Of a stretch of DNA of 64,000 nt, positions 55,542-64,000 are shown one piece after another. The stretch's first letter is position 1. Every line of letters starts with the position of its first letter. The stretch covers positions 31,900 through 95,899 of the forward strand of contig WYBW01000120.1 in assembly GCA_011525685.1 (NCBI GenBank). Direction: 5' to 3'. The translations under genes and the position numbers were made by a program. Below the pieces are notes generated by a model that was given only the letters and a program-made list of their open reading frames with translations, was not told the DNA's origin and ran no database searches. This DNA comes from Verrucomicrobiia bacterium. GTDB taxonomy: Bacteria; Verrucomicrobiota; Verrucomicrobiia; Limisphaerales; JADLHS01.

Positions 55542-56744
55542 ATGCGCCGACCCGAACTGGATTACATCCTCAACACGATGCTGGATTCGCAACCGGAGGT
55601 TTCCGACCTCCTGTTCACGGTGGACAAGCCCTTCCAGGTGGAGTCCTTTGGCGACCTCAAGCCGGTGGCCTCCGATCCGCCGATCGAAAAGCTCACGCCG
55701 TTTCAGACGGAGATGATCGCCCTGAACCTGATTGGCGACAACCAATGGCACATCGAGGACCTGCTCCGGCGCGGGTCGTGCGATTCGTCCTATTCGCTCC
55801 AGGACAAGGCCCGTTTCCGGGTGAACATCTTCTCGCAGCGCAGCCACTATTCGATCGTCTGCCGGAAACTCAACACCAGCATCCCGACGCTCGACTCATT
55901 GCATTTGCCGGAGATCATCAAGCTCATCCCGCAGGAGAAGACCGGCCTGGTGCTCGTCACCGGTGCGACCGGCTCGGGCAAGTCCACCACGCTGGCCGCC
56001 GTGCTCAATGAGGTCAACCGCAGCAAGCCGGTTCACATCATCACGCTGGAAGACCCGGTGGAATACATTCATCCCCACGTGAAAGCGACGTTCAACCAGC
56101 GGGAGCTGGGCACGGACTTCGACTCGTTCGCCAGCGGTCTGCGCGCGTCCCTGCGCCAGGCGCCAAAGGTCATTCTGGTGGGTGAAATGCGCGACCGCGA
56201 AACGGTCAGCATCGCCCTCAGCGCGGCGGAAACCGGCCACCTGGTGTTGAGCACACTGCACACGATTGACGCCGGCCAGACCATCAACCGCATCCTCGGC
56301 ATGTTCGAGATCGAGGAGCAGGAACAGATACGCGCCCGCCTGGCCGACACGCTGCGCTGGGTGGTCAGCCAGCGGCTGGTGCCGAAGATTGGCGGCGGCC
56401 GGCACGCACTGCTCGAAGTCATGGGGTCGAACCTCCGCACCCAGGAATCCATCCGGCTGGGCGAGAGCGAGGGCAAGAGCTTTTACGAGATCATCGAGGC
56501 CAGCCAGCCGTTCGGCTGGCGCACGTTCGACTTCTCCTGCCTGGAGGCTTACGAACAGGGCAAGATCGCCGAGGAAACCGCCCTGCTCTACTGCACCAAA
56601 CGCGGCCAGGTCATGCGCGGCATTGACAACATGAAGAAGTCGCGCGGCGAAACCACCACGGACATTGGTTCGCTGCGGATGAAGGCCGGCACCGAACCCA
56701 AATCGAGTGCCCCGCCCATTCCGGTAACCCTCAAGCTGAAATAA
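55542..56744 (+). CDS. PilT/PilU-family ATPase
   Basis: A 400-residue second PilT-type ATPase. Walker A is GATGSGKST (residues 141-149), the Asp box ITLEDPVEYIH, Walker B LVGEMRDRET and His box GHLVLSTLHT. The N-terminus DYILNTMLDSQPEVSDLLFTVDKP replaces the PilT-like one, and a Ser-rich C-terminal tail (about 370-400) resembles PilU. ATG 55542 is chosen; the earlier TTG 55536 overlaps the pilT stop. It is probably co-transcribed with pilT and may modulate retraction. Confidence 0.9.
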   Translation: MRRPELDYILNTMLDSQPEVSDLLFTVDKPFQVESFGDLKPVASDPPIEKLTPFQTEMIALNLIGDNQWHIEDLLRRGSCDSSYSLQDKARFRVNIFSQRSHYSIVCRKLNTSIPTLDSLHLPEIIKLIPQEKTGLVLVTGATGSGKSTTLAAVLNEVNRSKPVHIITLEDPVEYIHPHVKATFNQRELGTDFDSFASGLRASLRQAPKVILVGEMRDRETVSIALSAAETGHLVLSTLHTIDAGQTINRILGMFEIEEQEQIRARLADTLRWVVSQRLVPKIGGGRHALLEVMGSNLRTQESIRLGESEGKSFYEIIEASQPFGWRTFDFSCLEAYEQGKIAEETALLYCTKRGQVMRGIDNMKKSRGETTTDIGSLRMKAGTEPKSSAPPIPVTLKLK

Positions 56745-56747
56745 CTC

Positions 56748-57221
56748 ATGAGTGACAAGTTCGATTTCGTCAGCGCCAACGACAAGCCCGCCCTGCTGGC
56801 GTTCTCCTCGCCGGAATGGCTGGAGGCGGCCAAGACCGCGCTCCAGGAACTCGGCTACAAGGTCCACACCGCGGCCACGCACAGTGATTTTCTCATCCGT
56901 TTCAGCCAGGTTCACTATCAAGTCGTGGTATTGGAGGAACGTTTCGCGGCCAACACGCTTGAGGAGAACCTCACGCTTCAGGCCCTCCAGAACATGCCGA
57001 TGAACCAACGCCGTCACGCGACGGTCATACTGTTCGGCGATTCCTTCCAGACCTTCACGCCCTTGCAGGCGTTTGCCCAAAGCGTTCATGCCGTGATCAA
57101 CACCTCCGAGTTGTTTCTGCTCAAACAGCTCATCGAAAAGGCGGTGGCGGACAACAGCATGTTCTTGCACAGCTTCCGCGAAACCCAGGCGCGTGTGTAC
57201 TCCACCAGCAACAAGGACTAG
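56748..57221 (+). CDS. Degenerate receiver-domain protein after the PilT pair
   Basis: A 157-residue soluble protein with the alternating beta-alpha pattern of CheY receivers: KPALLAFSSPEWLEAAKTAL, YQVVVLEERF and HATVILFGDSFQT, then HAVINTSELFLLKQLIEKAV. The conserved acidic pocket is lost (SSP where two Asp are expected), and the position of the phospho-accepting Asp carries Glu (VVLEERF). Thr and Lys of the switch are also absent or changed. It starts three bases after the ATPase gene, so it is likely co-expressed. It could be a phosphorylation-independent partner of PilT/PilU; that is inferred from context. Confidence 0.72.
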   Translation: MSDKFDFVSANDKPALLAFSSPEWLEAAKTALQELGYKVHTAATHSDFLIRFSQVHYQVVVLEERFAANTLEENLTLQALQNMPMNQRRHATVILFGDSFQTFTPLQAFAQSVHAVINTSELFLLKQLIEKAVADNSMFLHSFRETQARVYSTSNKD

Positions 57222-57564
57222 AGTCGCAGGTTGTCGGCGCCCCCTGCTGTCCAACCAAGTCTTCTTGCGCCCCACAAGAAAGCGCTTGGTGCGGGAAGGG
57301 TCGCCGCCCTCGTCTCTTCGCGACAGCCGTGAGCATGTAGTCGTGAGCCTCTGACACTGCCCGCGGGGCGCGACCTTCAGGTCGCTTCAACGTGCGGACG
57401 GATTTGCGCCAAACCATTGGCCTTTGTGCTTGCGAAAGCTGAAGCGGCGTGAGCACCGCGCGCGGGACTGGCTTGGTTCGGAGACAACTTCAAAATGCTC
57501 TCATTTTGATCCACCCTCATCCTGCGCCTTGACAATCCGGCGACTCGCGCCGGTTAATGCCGGC
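57222..57564. other. Gene-free stretch with a small palindrome
   Basis: This 343-base stretch between the degenerate receiver and the TlyA gene contains the perfect hairpin GCGACC-TTCA-GGTCGC (57370-57385). Similar word pairs are common in dispersed palindromic repeats of related genomes. No gene or clear promoter is supported. Confidence 0.5.
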
Positions 57565-58311
57565 GTGAGACATCGCCTGGATCAAGTCCTGGTCGAACGC
57601 GGCCTTTGTGAGAGCCGCGAAAAGGCCAAACGAGCCGTGATGGCGGGCCAGGTGTTGATCAACGGTCAGCCGGCGCGCAAACCCAGCGATCTCATCCGGC
57701 CAGACGATCGTCTTTCGCTCGCCGCGCCCGAGCGGTACGTCAGCCGCGGCGGCTACAAGCTCGAACACGCCCTGCGCCACTTTGAGATCGAAGTCGCCGG
57801 GCTGACGGCCATTGATTTGGGTGCTTCTACAGGCGGCTTCACTGATTGTCTTCTGCAAGGCGGGGCCGCCAAGGTATATGCGGTGGACGTGGGTCGCGGG
57901 CAACTGGCCTGGTCGTTGCGCCGCGATGCGCGGGTCGTGGTCATGGAACAGACCAACGCCCGCCATCTCACCCCGGAGCAATTCCCGCCACCCTTCCTGC
58001 CGGTGGACCTGGTGGTGGTGGACTGCTCTTTCATCTCGCTCCGGAAAATTCTTCCCGCCGCCGTTGCATTGCTGCGGTCCTCCGGTAGAATCCTCGCGTT
58101 GATCAAACCCCAGTTTGAAGCCGGAAAGGCGGAGGCGGACAAAGGCGCGGGCGTCATCAGGGACGCGGCGGTTCACGAGCGGGTGCTGCGCGATTTGCAG
58201 GCGTTTGCGACCGAGCAACTGCTGTTGCACTGGCGCGGCACGACGGAGTCGCCCTTGCTGGGCCCGGCGGGGAACAAAGAATTTCTGGTGCTGATTGAAA
58301 AATCCGGCTGA
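57565..58311 (+). CDS. tlyA: TlyA-family rRNA 2'-O-methyltransferase
   Basis: A 248-residue RNA methyltransferase that, in mycobacteria, methylates 16S and 23S rRNA at cytidines. The N-terminal S4 RNA-binding domain is LDQVLVERGLCESREKAKRAVMAGQVLINGQPA. The catalytic domain follows: RYVSRGGYKLEHAL, VAGLTAIDLGASTGGFTDCLLQGGA, DVGRGQLAWSLR and DLVVVDCSFISLRKILPA, then LIKPQFEAGK. The GTG at 57565 is chosen because it begins VRHRLDQVL, just before the S4 domain; longer frames lack family residues. It overlaps nadK by 17 bases. Confidence 0.93.
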   Translation: MRHRLDQVLVERGLCESREKAKRAVMAGQVLINGQPARKPSDLIRPDDRLSLAAPERYVSRGGYKLEHALRHFEIEVAGLTAIDLGASTGGFTDCLLQGGAAKVYAVDVGRGQLAWSLRRDARVVVMEQTNARHLTPEQFPPPFLPVDLVVVDCSFISLRKILPAAVALLRSSGRILALIKPQFEAGKAEADKGAGVIRDAAVHERVLRDLQAFATEQLLLHWRGTTESPLLGPAGNKEFLVLIEKSG

Positions 58312-59179
58312 CAAAATCAAGCGCGTGGGCCTGATCGGCCATTCGGAGAAAGTCCCCTCCACGGACGCCGTCAGCCGCGCGGCAAGGGTGATTCGCGCCG
58401 CCCGCCGCGAACTGTACAGCGACGCGGCCACGGCAACCGCCGCCGGCCTCAAGGCCGTCATCTGCCCGGATACCTCGACCCTGGCCCGCAAAGTGGACCT
58501 GCTGTTGGTGTTCGGCGGAGACGGCACGTTGCTGCGCGCGGCCCGTGAAATTGCCGGGTCTCCCACCCCTCTGCTGGGCGTCAACATCGGTGGGCTGGGA
58601 TTCCTGACCGCCGTGCCCTCGGATGAGGTGGAGCACGCCCTGCAATTGCTCTGGGCCGGGGAGTTCAAGTTCGAGCGGCGCGCGCTCATTGAAGCCAGCG
58701 TGCGGCGCGAGGGCCGGCTTCTGCGCGAAACGGCGCTCAACGACGTGGTGATCAGCCGTGGCGCAGTCTCGCGCCTAATCGAACTGGAGGTGAACGTGGA
58801 CGGGGATCCAGTCACACGTTACCGATGCGATGGATTGATCCTCAGTTCGCCCACCGGTTCAACCGCGTATTCGCTGGCCGCGGGCGGTGCGCTGGTGTTC
58901 CCCACGGCCAACGTCTTCGCCCTCACCCCCATCTCACCCCACACGCTGTCCAACCGGTCGCTGATCCTGCCTCTGGAGTCCGTCATTACCGTCCGCGCCA
59001 TCAGTCCGCGCCCGGCGACGATGTTGAGCGCCGACGGTGAAAGTGTGACGGAATTGGAGGCCGGCGAGGTTGTGACCGTTCGCCGCAGCCGCCGCACGGT
59101 GCGACTGATGCATCTGGCGGAGAGTTCGTTTTTTGAGGCCCTGCGCCGGAAGCTGCACTGGCGCGGTGCCTCCCTTTGA
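58295..59179 (+). CDS. nadK: NAD kinase
   Basis: A 294-residue enzyme that makes NADP from NAD and ATP in the cytosol. Family motifs are VFGGDGTLLRAARE, VNIGGLGFLTAVP, YRCDGLILSSPTGSTAYSLAAGG and PISPHTLSNRSLILP, ending with a C-terminal beta domain. The start TTG 58295 lies inside tlyA; GTG 58325 gives a slightly shorter form starting VGLIGHSEK. Overlap with tlyA indicates one transcript. The pairing of tlyA with nadK is seen in many bacteria. Confidence 0.94.
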   Translation: MKNPADKIKRVGLIGHSEKVPSTDAVSRAARVIRAARRELYSDAATATAAGLKAVICPDTSTLARKVDLLLVFGGDGTLLRAAREIAGSPTPLLGVNIGGLGFLTAVPSDEVEHALQLLWAGEFKFERRALIEASVRREGRLLRETALNDVVISRGAVSRLIELEVNVDGDPVTRYRCDGLILSSPTGSTAYSLAAGGALVFPTANVFALTPISPHTLSNRSLILPLESVITVRAISPRPATMLSADGESVTELEAGEVVTVRRSRRTVRLMHLAESSFFEALRRKLHWRGASL

Positions 59180-59212
59180 CCGCACCAGCAGCCGGTTCAA
59201 CGCGCCGACAAC

Positions 59213-60235
59213 ATGGTTCGACTGAAAGACATCGCGGCAGTGACGGGCGTCTCCATCATGACGGTGTCCAAGGCGTTGCGCGACGCGCCGGACGTTTCGG
59301 CTGCCACGAAAGCGAGAATCACGCAGGTGGCCCGGCAGATGGGTTACGTGCCGGATTCGACCGCGCAGGGGCTGCGCACGCGCACCACCAAACTGTTTGG
59401 CCTGGTGATTTCCTCCACCACAAATCCCATTTTTGCGCGCATCCTGTTTGCCATCGAGGAGCGCGCCGCCGAACTGGGCTACGACCTCCTTCTGGCGCAC
59501 ACTCAGAACCTGATCGAGCGGGAGGAGACCTGCATCCGGCGCTTTCTCTCCCGGCGGGTGGACGGGTTTTTCATTTCTCCGGTCTATCGGATGGAGCCGG
59601 AGGCGAAAGTCTATCAGGAACTGCTGGCGCGGCGAACGCCGGTGGTGTTGCTCGGCTCGCCCGCGCCCTTTTGCAATGGATTCGTGAGCGTGCAGTTCGA
59701 GGAGATGGCCGCCAGTTCTGCCGTGACCCAGCACCTGCTCGGTTTGGGTCACCGACGCATCGCGTTTTTGACCGGCCCCTTGACGGCACCGTGGGCCCAG
59801 GAGCGATTGGAAGGTTACCGCCGGGCTTTGCGCGAGGCGGGAGCCGACGTGGATGACCGGCTGGTCTTTCAGGCGGGCGGCACCATTGAGGATGGGGCCA
59901 AGGCCACGCTGCAACTGGTCAACGAAGGATGCGACGCCACGGCCATCCAGGCGGTCAATGATCTCGTGGCGATCGGCTGCGCCAATACCCTGATGAGTCA
60001 GGGTGTGCGCGTTCCGCAAGATGTCTCCATCGCTGGATTTGGCAACGTGCTCCTGGCCGAACATTGTCGCGTGCCTTTGACAACCGTGCGGCAGCCCAAA
60101 TACCGCCTCGGCATCGCGGCAGTGGAGGCAATGTTGCAGTTGCTGCGCGGGCAGCGACCGGAGCCCAAGCGCCTGCCCGCCGAACTGCTGATCCGCGCCA
60201 GCACCGCTCCGCCCCCGTCCAGCCCGCCTGGTTGA
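59213..60235 (+). CDS. LacI-family transcriptional regulator
   Basis: A 340-residue DNA-binding repressor. The N-terminal helix-turn-helix is RLKDIAAVTGVSIMTVSKALRDAPDVS, followed by the hinge helix region and a periplasmic-binding-like effector domain (LFGLVISSTTNPIFARIL and FISPVYRMEPEAKVYQELL). The conserved hinge motif ITQVARQMGYVPD is present. It follows nadK by 33 bases. The sugar effector and regulated genes cannot be told from sequence; no operator-like palindrome was identified near it. Confidence 0.93.
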   Translation: MVRLKDIAAVTGVSIMTVSKALRDAPDVSAATKARITQVARQMGYVPDSTAQGLRTRTTKLFGLVISSTTNPIFARILFAIEERAAELGYDLLLAHTQNLIEREETCIRRFLSRRVDGFFISPVYRMEPEAKVYQELLARRTPVVLLGSPAPFCNGFVSVQFEEMAASSAVTQHLLGLGHRRIAFLTGPLTAPWAQERLEGYRRALREAGADVDDRLVFQAGGTIEDGAKATLQLVNEGCDATAIQAVNDLVAIGCANTLMSQGVRVPQDVSIAGFGNVLLAEHCRVPLTTVRQPKYRLGIAAVEAMLQLLRGQRPEPKRLPAELLIRASTAPPPSSPPG

Positions 60236-60292
60236 CGCTTCTGCCCAGCTTCAAGACAGGGGGTTGGTATTCGACGTGCTTGAGTCGGCAGC

Positions 60293-60703
60293 ATGAAGAA
60301 GCTCATGATCGCCATCGGTGTTTTCACCGTCGCCTTCGGTGTCTTGTGGGGCACCAAAGCCTGGTCAACCCTCCGGGCCAACGCGCGCACCGCCAAGTTC
60401 AATGAAGACGTGGAAAATCTCTTCATCGGCCTGCAAAAGTACAAGGAGCGCGTGGGCAAATATCCCATCGGCAGCAACGCGGAGGTGGCCAAGGCGCTCC
60501 AAGGGGAAAACGAGAAAAACATCATCATCCTGGTGGGCCGTAAAAACGAAGTGAACGAGAAGGGTGAATTCGTGGATCCGTGGGGCACGCCCCTGCGCAT
60601 TTACTTTTCCGATTCCGGCGTGTTGATCCGTTCCGCCGGTCCCAACCGCCGCTTTGATGACAGCACTGTCATAGAAGCGGACGATTTTATCCGTTCAAAT
60701 TAG
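60293..60703 (+). CDS. Membrane-anchored GspG-like protein without a prepilin cleavage site
   Basis: A 136-residue protein. An N-terminal membrane anchor (LMIAIGVFTVAFGVLWG) is followed by a GspG-like C-terminal half: NLFIGLQKYKERVGKYPIGSNAE and DPWGTPLRIYFSDSGVLIRSAGPN. The latter matches the conserved GspG C-terminal DPWG...GADG-type region of type II secretion major pseudopilins. The usual GFTLIE prepilin motif is absent, so it is not expected to be processed by a prepilin peptidase. It is 57 bases downstream of the LacI gene and ends near a bidirectional terminator. Confidence 0.8.
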   Translation: MKKLMIAIGVFTVAFGVLWGTKAWSTLRANARTAKFNEDVENLFIGLQKYKERVGKYPIGSNAEVAKALQGENEKNIIILVGRKNEVNEKGEFVDPWGTPLRIYFSDSGVLIRSAGPNRRFDDSTVIEADDFIRSN

Positions 60704-60735
60704 ACAGTCACCTGCCCTGCTTGCGTTTCGATGTG

Positions 60736-60765
60736 AAGCCGTGCCGGAGCCAATCCGGCACGGCT

Positions 60766-60766
<1 letters not shown>
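60736..60766. terminator. Bidirectional intrinsic terminator
   Basis: Perfect 13-base stem AAGCCGTGCCGGA (60736-60748), loop GCCAA, TCCGGCACGGCTT (60754-60766). It lies between the converging GspG-like gene (stop 60703) and acnA (stop at 60766), so it could end both transcripts; T-rich tails follow on the plus side (TTTACTTT), while the minus side has only a weak T run. Confidence 0.8.
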
Positions 60767-63627
<2,861 letters not shown>

Positions 63628-63767
63628 AAAAATCCGTGGGCCTGTCCCGGCGGCCAAGTGAGGTAAAACAGTGAAGATTGCCTCCGCTGGCGTCAAGCGC
63701 GGGAAAACATTGGGACTCCGAGCTTACGAATTAGGCCGCTCGCCCGCCGCCCCTGCCCTGCCTAAAG

Positions 63768-64000
63768 TCAAGGTCGCTGCGGTCTGGCTGCTTCGTCGGC
63801 AGTTCGACATTGCTGTTCGGCCAATGAAACCACCGTTACTCGATTTCTGCCCGCCTGGACGATCGCCAAACCCTCGAGCCGAAACGTCGTTTCAATCGCA
63901 TAAAGGATTTCCTCGCGCGTCAACGGCGTCGTGACCTCGAAGAGCACTTCCATCTGGCCGTGGTTGGCCGAGGGCACGGCTTGCTGGTCGGTCAACTCCG
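63768..64000 (-). CDS. Partial gene at window edge, possibly a secretin (GspD) N-domain
   Basis: Minus-strand frame open from the right window edge to a stop at 63768. The visible 76 residues include TPLTREEILYAIETTFRLEGLAIV and RNRVTVVSL, the small beta-alpha-beta pattern seen in N-domains of secretins. Since the frame is open at the edge, the true start is upstream outside the window. If it is GspD, it would fit with the type II/IV pilus genes nearby, but the evidence is thin. It lies 140 bases from acnA. Confidence 0.45.
   Translation of the reverse strand, partial: ELTDQQAVPSANHGQMEVLFEVTTPLTREEILYAIETTFRLEGLAIVQAGRNRVTVVSLAEQQCRTADEAARPQRP

Overview
The window reads as a GC-rich bacterial chromosome segment, most likely from the Verrucomicrobiota (Limisphaerales/Pedosphaera-like). 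This is inferred from gene content, not from a marker gene. The clues are Tat-exported Gfo/Idh/MocA oxidoreductases, many secreted VCBS/FG-GAP and carbohydrate-binding proteins, long-leader pseudopilins, and dispersed palindromic repeats that sit between genes and also inside reading frames.

Layout. 1-7.3 kb: housekeeping genes (end of enolase, lysyl-tRNA synthetase), one large secreted protein and a Uma2-type protein. 7.4-33.5 kb: an accessory carbohydrate/glycoprotein region. It holds three Tat-exported Gfo/Idh/MocA proteins, an esterase, a metzincin protease with an NPCBM domain, DUF4838 and DUF5696-like glycosidase candidates, a polysaccharide deacetylase, and an operon of amidohydrolase, DOMON/CBM9-like protein, VCBS protein and sugar isomerase. 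It also holds a GH84 O-GlcNAcase overlapping a GNAT acetyltransferase; together these two correspond to the two halves of human OGA. 33.6-39.6 kb: a purple-acid-phosphatase-like enzyme, a GNAT, tRNA-Lys(CUU), SppA, uracil phosphoribosyltransferase and an M24 peptidase. 39.6-52.5 kb: a minus-strand locus of membrane glycosyltransferases (two PIG-V-like, one GT39-like, one GT2), a methyltransferase and a pseudopilin, plus a nine-gene, tightly packed array. 52.9-64 kb: a MidA-like methyltransferase, two PilT-type ATPases with a degenerate receiver, TlyA, NAD kinase, a LacI regulator, a GspG-like protein, aconitase and the edge of a possible secretin gene.

The most unusual part is 46.6-52.2 kb. 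A four-part cassette (GtrA-like protein, C-terminally anchored exported protein, Cys-rich exported peptide, MauE/DoxX-like membrane protein with a CxCLG motif) occurs twice in tandem with stop/start overlaps. The second copy carries two Cys-rich peptides that share the same 14-cysteine pattern. By analogy with MauE in methylamine dehydrogenase biogenesis, the array may make and fold disulfide-rich surface peptides; this is inference.

A second theme is REPIN-like doublets and related short palindromes. They lie in gene-free stretches and also, still open in frame, inside lysS, a PIG-V-like mannosyltransferase, both gtrA-like genes, a GT2 gene, a MidA-like methyltransferase and possibly acnA. 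No transposase that could move them is present in the window.
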